Positions 8,690 to 16,900 of a DNA stretch of 64,000 bases are shown here, piece after piece. The first letter of the stretch is position 1, and every line of letters starts with the position of its first letter. The position numbers and the translations under genes were made by a program. Source of the DNA: JAOPZW01 sp963707695. Lineage in GTDB: Bacteria; Actinomycetota; Thermoleophilia; Solirubrobacterales; Solirubrobacteraceae. The notes below the pieces were generated by a model. That model saw only the letters and a program-made list of their open reading frames with translations, did not search any database and was not told the origin of the DNA. The stretch lies in NCBI GenBank assembly GCA_963707695.1, contig CAVPQY010000004.1, positions 930,001 through 994,000 of the forward strand, written 5' to 3'.

Positions 8690-11600
8690 ATGCGTTCGGT
8701 CCTTCGCTGCGTCGTCGTGGCGGCCGGCCTGCTGCCCGTCGTCCCCGTGGCGACGGCCCAGGCGGTCGTCCCGCAGCCCGCGTCCGCGTTCCGGGACTCG
8801 GTGGGCGTGTCGACGCACATCGTCTACTACGACACGCCGTACGGCGACTGGCCGAAGGTCGTGCAGCGCCTGCGGCAGCTCGGCGTCCGCCACGTGCGCG
8901 ACGGCGTCTACGCCAACCCGGCGCCGCAGTGGCGCGACTGGAACGAGCGCTCCTACCGCGCCGTCGAGCTCGCCGCCCGCGCCGGGATGCGCTTCGACTT
9001 CGGGATGGGTCGCCCGGGCAGCGGGACCGGCACGCTCGACCAGCTCCTCGACGTCGTCAGCGGCCGCCTGCGCGGCGCCACCGACGCGCTCGAGGCGCCC
9101 AACGAGTTCGATCACTTCGTGGGCGGCCGCCGCTGGCCGGCCGAGCTCGCCGCCTACGGGCGCGAGCTCTACCGCAAGGCCAAGGCGCGGGCCGCCCTGC
9201 GCACGCTGCCCGTGATCGGGCCCTCGCTCATGGCCCCGGGCGCCCCCCGGCGGCTCGGCGACCAGCACGCGTTCCTCGACGCGGGGAACATCCACCCCTA
9301 CACGGGCGGCCTGAGCCCGGCCCCGGCGCACCTGCGCTCCGAGCTCGCGCGGATGAGCAGCGTCTCGGGTCGCAAACCGGTGTGGGCGACCGAGGCGGGC
9401 TTCCACACGGCGATCCGGTCCCGCGACGGCCAGCCGCCGGTCTCCGAGGAGGCCGGGGCGGTCTACCTCCTGCGCACGTTCCTCGAGCACTTCATCTCGG
9501 GCGTCCGGCGCACGTACGCCTACGAGCTGCTCGACGAGTCCGCCGAGCCCGCGCTCCGCAGGTCCGAGCAGCACTTCGGCCTGCTGCGCCACGACTTCTC
9601 GCCCAAGCCGGCCTACACCGCCCTGCGCAACCTCCTCGCCCTGATGGGCCCGGACCAGGCGCGCCCCGGCCGCCTGCGCAACGTGCGCCTCGGCCTCCCC
9701 GGGCGCGACTCGGGCGTCCGCCGTCTCGTCCTGCAGCGGGCCGACGGGACCGTGCTCGTCGCGCTGTGGCGCCTGGACAGCGTCTGGAACCGGACGACGC
9801 GCCGGGCCGTGCGCGTCGAGGCGCGCCGGGTGACGGTCGCCCTGCCCGGCGCGGCCGCCGTCCGCGTCAGCCGCCCCGTCGCCGGGACGACGTCGCGGGC
9901 GACCCTGCGCGGCGGCCGCGTGCGCGTCGCGCTGGCCGGCGACCCCCTCGTCCTCGAGGTGACGCCCGCGGCGATGACCGCCGCGACCGCTCCTCGCACG
10001 CCGGACGGCGCTCCCAGCGGGCCGGGCGGTCGTCGCTCGGGATCTCGCCGGATCCGCTCTACCGTGCCGCGGTCGCGGCACGGCCGCCGCGTCCTCCGTG
10101 ACCCGCATGATGCCGCCTGCCGCCCCCGCCCTCGCCGTCCGCCTGCGCCTCGCCGGCGGCTCTCGCCGTCGCTGGCCGCGGTCCTCGGGCTGGCCCTCGC
10201 CCCCGCCGCCGAGGCCGCCTTCCCGCGGTACGCCTCCGCGTCGGCCTTCCGGGAGTCGGTGGGGATCGCCACGCACCCGTCGTACTACGACACCCCCTAC
10301 GGCCAGTGGGACAAGGTCGTGGCGCGCCTGCGCGAGCTCGGCGTCCACCACATCCGCGGCGGCTTCTTCGCGTCCGGCAACGCCGGCTGGCAGGCCCGGC
10401 AGGCCGCCGCCTACCGCGACGCGTACGCGGCGGGCATCCGCTCGAACCTCGTCCTCGACCTGCGCTGCTCGCCCACCGGTCTCGTCGACCCGTGCCTGGC
10501 GGGGGTGAAGTCCGAGCTCCCCGCGGGCAGCGTCGAGTCCGTGGAGTGGCTCAACGAGCACGACCTCTTCGGCGGGACCAACTGGAAGGACGTGCTGCAG
10601 ACGTGGGGTCGCGCGCTCTACACCAAGGTCAAGGCGGATCCCGTCCTGCGCTCGCTGCGGGTCATCGGCCCGTCGCTCGTCTACCCCAACGCGCCGCTGG
10701 TGCTGGGCGACCAGTCGGCCTGGCTCGACGCCGGGAACATCCACCCCTACACCGGCGCGTCGAGCCCGAACCCGCTCCACATCGCCGCCGAGCTCACGCG
10801 GATCAAGGCCGTCTCGGGCTCGAAGCCGGTCGTGGCCACCGAGGCCGGCTTCCACACCTCGCCGGCCGCGACGAACGTCGACCAGCCGGCCGCGGACGAG
10901 CCGACGGCCGCCGTCTACACGCTGCGCACCGTCCTCGAGCACTTCGCGGACGGGATCGACCGGACCTACCTCTACGAGCTGATCGACCAGCGCGTGAACC
11001 TCCTGGACTCCCAGTCGAACTACGGGCTCCTGCACACCGACTTCACGCCCAAGCCCGCGTTCACGCAGCTCAAGAACCTCCTGGCGATGATCGGCTCGTC
11101 GGCCCCGGCGCAGGTGACGCCCGTCGGCTTCAGCATCGCGGGCGACACGAGCGACGCCCGCACGCTCGTCCTCCAGCAGGACGACGGGCGCTACGCGCTG
11201 GTGGTGTGGCGCACCGCGAGCGTCTGGGACCGCGACGCCAAGCGGCGGCTGACGGTCGCGCCGAGGCGGTACGTCGTGACGGTCCCGTCGGCGACCGCCG
11301 TGTCCACCGGCAACCCCGCGACGGGCACCTCCTTCACGCCGGCCGCGCTGAGCGCCGGCAGCGTCACGGTCGACGTCGGCGCCGACCCGCTGGTCCTCCA
11401 GCTCACGATCGCCCCGCCGACGCCCCCGCCCGCCGACCCGCCCACCGACCCCACGCCGCCCGCCGACCCGCCCACCGACCCCACGCCGCCGGCCGACCCG
11501 CCCACCGACCCCACGCCGCCCGCCGACCCGCCCACCGACCCCACGCCGCCCGCCGACCCGCCCACCGATCCCACGCCACCGGCCGACCCCGCGGCCGCGG

Positions 11601-11977
11601 GGCCGCTGCCGACCGCACCCTCCCCCGCGGCACCGGCGCCGGACGCGGGCGAGCGCCCGAGGGTGAGGACCGGCGGCCCGGCGCCCGCCGCCCGCCGGCG
11701 CGCGGCGCGCCTGACGCGCATGGCCGTCCACCGCGTCCGCGGACGCTGGGTCGCCGCCTTCCGGCTCTCGGCGCGCGCCCGGGTGCGCCTCGACCTGCGC
11801 CGCGGCGGCCACGCCGTGCGCCGCTCCCGGGCGTCGTCGCTCAGGACGGGCGCCCACCGCGTCCGGGTCGGCCGGCTGCGCCCGGGCCACTACCGGCTGC
11901 GCATCACCGCGGTCACGCAGGGCGGCCGCGCGACCGTGCGCACGCTGCGCTTCCGCGTCGCCCGCCGCGCCCGCTGA
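8690..11977 (+). CDS. Two tandem PslG-like glycosidase modules in one frame (probably two genes)
   Basis: As read, one 1095-residue frame holds two secreted glycosidase modules. Module 1 has a signal peptide (MRSVLRCVVVAAG..., cleavage after ATAQA), the SVGVSTH..YYDTPYG opening, and catalytic Glu139 (APNEF) and Glu235 (ATEAGF). Module 2 (from about 10210) repeats this with LNEHD and ATEAGFHT, then a five-fold PADPPTDPTP linker and a C-terminal basic beta-domain (about 11690-11977). The stretch 9975-10200 between them is unlike either module: it looks like an intergenic region with a promoter, an out-of-frame GTG/ATG start and, in frame, the hydrophobic core of a second signal peptide ending AEA. 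I therefore think two genes are joined by a frameshift; the second would start at 10098-10110. Role as for paralog 1. Confidence 0.75.
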   Translation: MRSVLRCVVVAAGLLPVVPVATAQAVVPQPASAFRDSVGVSTHIVYYDTPYGDWPKVVQRLRQLGVRHVRDGVYANPAPQWRDWNERSYRAVELAARAGMRFDFGMGRPGSGTGTLDQLLDVVSGRLRGATDALEAPNEFDHFVGGRRWPAELAAYGRELYRKAKARAALRTLPVIGPSLMAPGAPRRLGDQHAFLDAGNIHPYTGGLSPAPAHLRSELARMSSVSGRKPVWATEAGFHTAIRSRDGQPPVSEEAGAVYLLRTFLEHFISGVRRTYAYELLDESAEPALRRSEQHFGLLRHDFSPKPAYTALRNLLALMGPDQARPGRLRNVRLGLPGRDSGVRRLVLQRADGTVLVALWRLDSVWNRTTRRAVRVEARRVTVALPGAAAVRVSRPVAGTTSRATLRGGRVRVALAGDPLVLEVTPAAMTAATAPRTPDGAPSGPGGRRSGSRRIRSTVPRSRHGRRVLRDPHDAACRPRPRRPPAPRRRLSPSLAAVLGLALAPAAEAAFPRYASASAFRESVGIATHPSYYDTPYGQWDKVVARLRELGVHHIRGGFFASGNAGWQARQAAAYRDAYAAGIRSNLVLDLRCSPTGLVDPCLAGVKSELPAGSVESVEWLNEHDLFGGTNWKDVLQTWGRALYTKVKADPVLRSLRVIGPSLVYPNAPLVLGDQSAWLDAGNIHPYTGASSPNPLHIAAELTRIKAVSGSKPVVATEAGFHTSPAATNVDQPAADEPTAAVYTLRTVLEHFADGIDRTYLYELIDQRVNLLDSQSNYGLLHTDFTPKPAFTQLKNLLAMIGSSAPAQVTPVGFSIAGDTSDARTLVLQQDDGRYALVVWRTASVWDRDAKRRLTVAPRRYVVTVPSATAVSTGNPATGTSFTPAALSAGSVTVDVGADPLVLQLTIAPPTPPPADPPTDPTPPADPPTDPTPPADPPTDPTPPADPPTDPTPPADPPTDPTPPADPAAAGPLPTAPSPAAPAPDAGERPRVRTGGPAPAARRRAARLTRMAVHRVRGRWVAAFRLSARARVRLDLRRGGHAVRRSRASSLRTGAHRVRVGRLRPGHYRLRITAVTQGGRATVRTLRFRVARRAR
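10060..10200 (+). other. Likely gene boundary inside the double glycosidase frame
   Basis: TACCGT at 10060-10065 is a -10-like box. It is followed by a GTG at 10098 and ATGs at 10107 and 10110 in another frame, which encode a basic N-terminus. The hydrophobic signal-peptide core and its AEA cleavage site (about 10168-10220) are in the main frame. A single indel near 10150-10170 would join them into a normal secreted N-terminus for module 2. Confidence 0.45.
11429..11578 (+). repeat. Five 30-bp repeats encoding a PADPPTDPTP linker
   Basis: Five nearly identical in-frame 30-base units encode the decapeptide PADPPTDPTP. It forms an extended Pro/Asp/Thr linker between the glycosidase module and the C-terminal basic domain. 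Third-position differences between units are few, so copy number may vary by slippage. Confidence 0.9.
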
Positions 11978-11999
11978 GCCCCGCCGCGCCGCGTCCGCG

Positions 12000-13034
12000 A
12001 TGATGCGGGCGGTGCCGCGGTACTTCCTCGACCTGCCGGAGGACCCGGTGCCGCGCGCGTGGGACCCCCACGCCGGGCCGCGCCCCGAGCGGGCCGACAC
12101 GCGGTACTTCGGCGCCGCCTTCACGGCCATGGAGCCCCACCTGCGCGACCCGGACGTCGAGGTGCACCTGACCTGGGACGTGGAGCGGCTGCCCGCCTAC
12201 GGCGACCGCGTCGTCGCCGTCGTGCTCGGCGACGAGTCGGCCCGGGTGCCGGCCTACGCCGGCCGCGTCCGGGCCGTCTTCAAGTGCTACGGCGTCCGCC
12301 CCGTCCTCGGCGCGGGGCCGCTGCGCGACCGCAGCCCGACCGGCCTCGCCGCGCTGGCGCAGTGCGGCGTGCGCTGGCTGCGCTGGCTGCCCGGCGGGAC
12401 GCGGGACCTCGTGCGGCGCGCCGGCGGGCACCGGGCGCCCGTGCACGTCATCCCGCTCGGCACGTTCAACCAGCTCGACGTCGAGCTCGTGCCCATCGCC
12501 GAGCGCCCCACCGACCTCTTCTTCGCCGGGAGCGTCGACCACCACGCCTCGCTGCGCCACCGCCTGGCCTCGCCGAAGACGCGGGCGCGCCGGGAGATGC
12601 TCGACGCCGTCGGGCGCCTGCGGCGCGAGCGCGCCGGACTTCGCGTCGACCTGCGCCTCACCGACGGCTTCGCCGCCTCCGAGGCGGCCGACCCGGGCGA
12701 GTACTCCCGCGCGCTCATGGGCGCGCGGGTCTGCCTGGCGCCGCGCGGGACGTCGGTGGAGACCTTCCGGGTCTTCGAGGGGCTGCGGTGCGGCTGCGTC
12801 GTCGTGGCCGACCGCCTTCCGCGCCACTGGTTCTACGACGGCGCGCCGATCCTCCAGCTCGACCGCTGGCGCGACCTGCCGCGCGCGCTGGCGCCGCTCG
12901 GCGACCCCGGGGCGCTCGAGGACCACCACCGGCGGGCGCTGGACTGGTGGCGGACGCGCTGCTCGCCCGAGGTGCTGGGGCGCTACCTCGCCGAGCGCAT
13001 CGACGCGCCCGGGCGCCCGGGGGGCGCCCCGTGA
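12000..13034 (+). CDS. Exostosin-like (GT47-type) glycosyltransferase
   Basis: A 344-residue protein whose C-terminal half has the exostosin-type pattern: DLFFAGSVDHH near residue 176, then CLAPRGTSVETFRVFEGLRCGCVVV near 250, where the Arg/Glu and CGCVV features of the nucleotide-sugar site are visible. The N-terminal half is less conserved. It is presumed to be a cytoplasmic transferase acting on the lipid-linked repeat unit. There are two adjacent ATGs (12000 and 12003). The stop overlaps the GTG of the next glycosyltransferase by 4 bases, so the pair is translationally coupled. Family assignment is from pattern recognition only. Confidence 0.75.
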   Translation: MMRAVPRYFLDLPEDPVPRAWDPHAGPRPERADTRYFGAAFTAMEPHLRDPDVEVHLTWDVERLPAYGDRVVAVVLGDESARVPAYAGRVRAVFKCYGVRPVLGAGPLRDRSPTGLAALAQCGVRWLRWLPGGTRDLVRRAGGHRAPVHVIPLGTFNQLDVELVPIAERPTDLFFAGSVDHHASLRHRLASPKTRARREMLDAVGRLRRERAGLRVDLRLTDGFAASEAADPGEYSRALMGARVCLAPRGTSVETFRVFEGLRCGCVVVADRLPRHWFYDGAPILQLDRWRDLPRALAPLGDPGALEDHHRRALDWWRTRCSPEVLGRYLAERIDAPGRPGGAP

Positions 13035-14215
13035 GGGTCCTCTTCGTCAACCACACGGGTGCCTGGAGCGGGGCCGAGGTCGCGCTCCTGCGCCTGGTGG
13101 CGTCGCTGCGCGACGAGCACGAGGTCGTGGTCGCCTGCCCGCCGGGCGGCCCGCTGGCCGCCGCCGTGGACCGGGCCGGCGTCCGGCGCCTCGACGTCCC
13201 CGCGTTCGAGGCCAGCCTGCGCCTGCACCCGGTCCGCACCCCCGTGGGCCTGGCGCAGCTCGCCGTCGCCGCCCTGGCGCTCGTGCGGCTCGTCCGCCGG
13301 GTGCGCCCCGACGTGGTGCACGCCAACACCCCGCGCGCCGGGCTCATGGCGGCGCCGGCCCGCCGCCTCGGCGGGCCACCGGTCGTCGTGCGGGCCCACG
13401 AGCACGTGCCGTCGAGCACGACCGGGCGCGCGGTCCGCGCGGTGCTGCTGCACAGCGCGAGCGCCGTCGTCGCGGTCTCGGACTCCACCGCGCTCCGCTT
13501 CGACGAGGGCCTCGGGCGCCGGGTCGCCGAGCGCGTCTACAACCCGGTCGACCTCGAGCGCTTCGACCCGGCCCGCGTCGCCCCGTCGGCCGTGCGCACC
13601 GAGCGGGGCATCCCGGCCGGCGCGCCGCTGCTGGGGCAGGTCGCCCAGATCACGCCCTGGAAGGGCCAGGACACCGCGATCCGCGCGCTGGCCGGCCTGC
13701 GACGCGCGGGCCTCGGCGCGCACCTGCTGCTCGTCGGCGAGATCGCCTTCGCGGGCAAGGGGGTGCGCCACGACAACCACGGCTTCCGGCGGCGGCTCGA
13801 CGACCTCGTGGCCGAGCTCGGGGTGGGCGACGCGGTCCACTTCCTCGGCGCGCGCGAGGACGTGCCGGCCCTCCTGGCCGCCATGGACCTCTCGCTGCTG
13901 CCCTCGTGGGAGGAGCCGTTCGGGCTCGTGACCGTCGAGAGCATGGCCATGGGCACGCCGCCGCTCGTCAGCGCCGTCGGCGGCGGCCCCGAGCTCGTGC
14001 AGGACGGCGTGACGGGCCGCCTGCTCGACCCGCACCGCCCCGAGGCCTGGGCGGCGGCGGCGCGGACCCTGCTGGAGGACGACGCCGCCCGCGCGCGGAT
14101 GGGGGCCGCCGGCCGCGCCGCGGCGGCGCGGTTCAGCGAGGACGCCCACGCGCGTGCCATCCTGGCCGTCTATGAGCGGGTTCTCGAACGCGGGGCGCCG
14201 CGGTGGCTGAGCTGA
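13031..14215 (+). CDS. GT4-family glycosyltransferase (paralog B)
   Basis: A 394-residue GT-B glycosyltransferase opening VRVLFVNHTGAWSGAE, the classical N-terminal Rossmann strand with the Gly-Ala-Glu loop. PDVVHANTP marks the first domain, GQVAQITPWKGQD the start of the donor domain, and EEPFGLVTVESMAMG the nucleotide-sugar E-x7-E site. GTG start is fixed by a GTGA overlap with the exostosin-like gene. Its 3' end overlaps the polymerase gene by 13 bases. The three genes 12000-15666 look like one operon for extension and polymerisation of the repeat unit. Confidence 0.9.
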   Translation: MRVLFVNHTGAWSGAEVALLRLVASLRDEHEVVVACPPGGPLAAAVDRAGVRRLDVPAFEASLRLHPVRTPVGLAQLAVAALALVRLVRRVRPDVVHANTPRAGLMAAPARRLGGPPVVVRAHEHVPSSTTGRAVRAVLLHSASAVVAVSDSTALRFDEGLGRRVAERVYNPVDLERFDPARVAPSAVRTERGIPAGAPLLGQVAQITPWKGQDTAIRALAGLRRAGLGAHLLLVGEIAFAGKGVRHDNHGFRRRLDDLVAELGVGDAVHFLGAREDVPALLAAMDLSLLPSWEEPFGLVTVESMAMGTPPLVSAVGGGPELVQDGVTGRLLDPHRPEAWAAAARTLLEDDAARARMGAAGRAAAARFSEDAHARAILAVYERVLERGAPRWLS

Positions 14216-15666
14216 CGCTCCGCCCGCGCGGGGCGCGCGGCGGGCCGGGCGCGCGCGGCGCCGACCTGCGCTGGGTGCTCGTCGTCGGCGGCGCCGCGGC
14301 GCTGGTCATCGGCTACGTCCTGACGGTCTCCGTGCAGGCCGCCTGCGCGGTGACGCTCGTCATCACCGTCCTGGCGCTCTACCAGCACAACCGCACCTGG
14401 GGCATCGCCGGGCTCTTCGCCCTCTGGTTCCTGGCGCCGCTGCTGCGTCGCCTGTTCGGGCTCATGACGGGCTACGTCGACCAGGACCCGCTCTCCGTGG
14501 CGCCGTTCGTGGCCACCATGGCGATGGTCGGCCTCGAGCTCCTGCGCCTCCGGCTCCCCGACCGCGTCCGGAAGATCCTGCTCGTGGCGGCCGCGGGCAT
14601 GGCGCTCGGCCTGCCGATCGGGATCCTCCACGGCCCGTCGTCCGCGATCTACGCCTTCATCGCCTACGTCGCGGGCGTCTCCGGCGCGGTGCTGGGCTTC
14701 ACGGAGCCGGGGTCGGTCGAGCGCAGCGCGCTGCGCAAGGTCCTGCTCTTCGGCCTGCCCCCCATCGCGGCCTACGCCTTCTACCAGCGCTCGCTGCACC
14801 TGCCCGACTGGGACCGGACCTGGCTGCAGGCGACCCAGCTCACGAGCATCGGCGACCCCGAGCAGGGCAAGATCCGCGCCTTCGGCTCGCTCAACAGCCC
14901 GGGGGCCCTGGCCCCGCTGCTGGCGCTCTCGCTGCTGTGCTACCTCACCGTCCGGCGGGCGCGGCCGATCGTCGTCGCCGGCGCCATCCTCATCGTCGTC
15001 GCGCTGTCGCTGACGTTCGTGCGGTCGGCCTGGGTGGCGCTCATCGCCGCCGGCGTGGCGCACGTCATCGCCTCCCGCGGCCAGAGCGCGCGCGTCGTGT
15101 TCGGCAGCGCGGCCGTCGTGGTCGTCGCCGCCATCGCGTTGTCGCCGGTCAGCAACACCGCCCGCGACGTCGTCGACCGCTTCCGCTCGATCAACACGAG
15201 CGGCGACACGTCGTCCGAGGAACGGTCCGCCACCGTCAGCGAGACGCTGCCGATCGCGCTCGCGGCACCGCTGGGCCACGGGATGGGCAGTGCCGGCGAG
15301 GCGTCCAAGCTCAACGTCGACTCCAACCTGCGCGCCCCCGACAACGGCTACCTCAGCCTGCTCTACCAGGTCGGGCTCGTCGGCTTCGCGCTCGTCATCG
15401 CGCCGCTGGCGCTCATGCTCCGCGCCGCCTGGGACGGCGCCCGGTCGCGGGCGCCGGGCCAGGACCTCCGGCTCCTCGTCTTCGCGATGATGGTCTTCCT
15501 GGTCGTCCAGCTGTGGGCCGGGGACGAGTTCTACGGCAGCCACGGCGTGATCCTGTGGTTCCTCGGGGGCATGGCGCTCGCGTTCGAGCACCGCGAGGGC
15601 CTGCGGTCCCGCCGGGTCAGCCGGCTGCCGCGCGAGGCCGCGCTCCCGCCCCGCGTCCCGGCCTGA
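14203..15666 (+). CDS. O-antigen polymerase/ligase-like membrane protein (Wzy type)
   Basis: A 487-residue integral membrane protein with about 11-12 transmembrane helices and one large periplasmic loop (about residues 320-385) containing RSINTSGD and GHGMGSAGE, as in Wzy/WaaL O-antigen polymerase and ligase proteins. It probably polymerises or transfers the undecaprenyl-linked repeat units outside the membrane. GTG start at 14203 is the nearest start before the first helix and overlaps the previous gene. The 3' end overlaps the convergent glycosyltransferase at 15617 by about 50 bases. Such proteins diverge strongly, so polymerase versus ligase is undecided. Confidence 0.82.
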   Translation: MAELTLRPRGARGGPGARGADLRWVLVVGGAAALVIGYVLTVSVQAACAVTLVITVLALYQHNRTWGIAGLFALWFLAPLLRRLFGLMTGYVDQDPLSVAPFVATMAMVGLELLRLRLPDRVRKILLVAAAGMALGLPIGILHGPSSAIYAFIAYVAGVSGAVLGFTEPGSVERSALRKVLLFGLPPIAAYAFYQRSLHLPDWDRTWLQATQLTSIGDPEQGKIRAFGSLNSPGALAPLLALSLLCYLTVRRARPIVVAGAILIVVALSLTFVRSAWVALIAAGVAHVIASRGQSARVVFGSAAVVVVAAIALSPVSNTARDVVDRFRSINTSGDTSSEERSATVSETLPIALAAPLGHGMGSAGEASKLNVDSNLRAPDNGYLSLLYQVGLVGFALVIAPLALMLRAAWDGARSRAPGQDLRLLVFAMMVFLVVQLWAGDEFYGSHGVILWFLGGMALAFEHREGLRSRRVSRLPREAALPPRVPA

Positions 15667-16834
15667 GCGCCGGCCGCGGGTCGGCCACCGCGTCCGCGTA
15701 GGCGGCCTCGAGGCGGTCGACGACCCGCGGCCACGCGTGGCGCTCCTCGACCAGGCGGCGGTTGTGGGCGCCCATCGCCGCCTGGCGGCCGGGATCGCCC
15801 AGGACCTCCTCCAGCGCACCGGCGAGCGCCGCCGGGTCCCCGGGCGGGACGCGGCGGCCACCGCCGTCGGTGACGAGGTGCGCGGGGCCACCGGCGTCCG
15901 TCGCCACGACCGGGCGGGCGCAGGCCATGGCCTCGAGCACGGTCATGCCGAACGGCTCCCCGAAGGAGGGCACGCACAGCACGGCGCAGTCCCGGACCGC
16001 CGCCCGCGCCGCGTCCCGGTCGAGGTGGCCGAGGAGCCGCACCCGCGCGAGCGCGGGGTCCGCCGCCACCCGGCGCCGGACCTCGGCCTCCTGCGGGCCG
16101 GTCCCGGCCACGAGCAGCCGCGCGCCGGGCCGCGCCGCCGCCACGCGGGCGAACGCGTCGAGCGCCACGAGGACGCCCTTGCGCGGGTTGAGGTTGGCCA
16201 GGACGAGCACGTCCTGGCGGTCCGGGCCGGGCGCCGGGCCCGGCGCCCAGGCCTCCGCGTCGATGCCGGGGCCGACGTCGCGGACCTGCGGGTGCCGCCC
16301 CGGCGGGACGGCGAGCTTGGCCGCGGCGGCCGGCGTCGACAGCAGGACGGTCGTCGCCCGTCGCTGCTGCGCCGCCCGCAGCGCGCGCTTGAGGGCGGCC
16401 GTCGCGCGACCGGCCGGCGCCTCGGCGCCGGGCCCCGACGGGGGCCAGTCCGGCACGTAGGGCCCGAGGACGACGGGCACCGGCGCGTCGGCCAGCGCGA
16501 GGGAGAGCCCGACGTCGACCGGGTTGAGCTGGTGGACGAGGTCGAAGCCGTCCACCCCGCCGAGCTCGCGCCACAGCCGCCGCATCCGCCACATGAACCC
16601 CAGGCGCGCCGCGGGGCCCGGGAGCGCCGGCCGGCCGAGCACGTGGAGGTGCACCCCGGAGGGCAGCGGGGCGCGCAGGTCGACGGCCTCGACGGCCACG
16701 TGCAGGTCGTGCCCGCGGGCTCCCAGCTCGCGGAGGAACCCGTGTGCCACGAGGCCGTCCCCGTGGGACCGGTGGTCGGTCAGGAGCGAGGAGGGGTGGG
16801 CCACGAAGATCCGTCGTGCCAAGGGGTGGATCAT
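15617..16834 (-). CDS. GT4-family glycosyltransferase (paralog C)
   Basis: A 405-residue GT-B glycosyltransferase. It begins MIHPLARRIFVAHPSSLLTD, has DLVHQLNPVDVG in the acceptor domain, VLVLANLNPRKG at the donor domain and GEPFGMTVLEAMACARP carrying the E-x7-E site. The ATG at 16834 is chosen because in-frame starts further upstream run into the promoter region of the divergent Wzz-kinase gene. The C-terminus is Arg/Pro/Gly-rich and overlaps the convergent polymerase gene. It is the only minus-strand gene in the 12-18.5 kb block. Confidence 0.88.
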   Translation of the reverse strand: MIHPLARRIFVAHPSSLLTDHRSHGDGLVAHGFLRELGARGHDLHVAVEAVDLRAPLPSGVHLHVLGRPALPGPAARLGFMWRMRRLWRELGGVDGFDLVHQLNPVDVGLSLALADAPVPVVLGPYVPDWPPSGPGAEAPAGRATAALKRALRAAQQRRATTVLLSTPAAAAKLAVPPGRHPQVRDVGPGIDAEAWAPGPAPGPDRQDVLVLANLNPRKGVLVALDAFARVAAARPGARLLVAGTGPQEAEVRRRVAADPALARVRLLGHLDRDAARAAVRDCAVLCVPSFGEPFGMTVLEAMACARPVVATDAGGPAHLVTDGGGRRVPPGDPAALAGALEEVLGDPGRQAAMGAHNRRLVEERHAWPRVVDRLEAAYADAVADPRPALRPGRGAGARPRAAAG

Positions 16835-16885
16835 CGTGGAGCCATGGGGGTCGGATGCACCGCGTCGGTCCCCCGGGACGTTCGG

Positions 16886-16891
16886 TACCCT
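16886..16891 (+). promoter_or_regulatory. -10 box (TACCCT) for the Wzz-kinase gene
   Basis: TACCCT ends 9 bases before the GTG at 16901, with no Shine-Dalgarno sequence between. It lies in the 66-base gap between this gene and the divergent glycosyltransferase, giving the chain-length gene its own promoter. Confidence 0.45.
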
Positions 16892-16900
16892 GCCCGGTCC

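Noticed and set aside
6079..8820. Long minus-strand frame across the methyltransferase and flippase genes
   Set aside because: It is compositionally biased and antisense to two well-supported genes; only its last part coincides with the real glycosyltransferase, in another frame.
11429..11578. CRISPR-like regular repeat
   Set aside because: The 30-base units are contiguous with no spacers and are in frame as a Pro-rich linker.
8549..12130. A very long open frame on the minus strand opposite the glycosidase genes
   Set aside because: Its product is Arg/Gly/Asp low-complexity sequence with no family motif, while the plus strand carries clear signal peptides and catalytic motifs. Long antisense frames are expected at this GC content.
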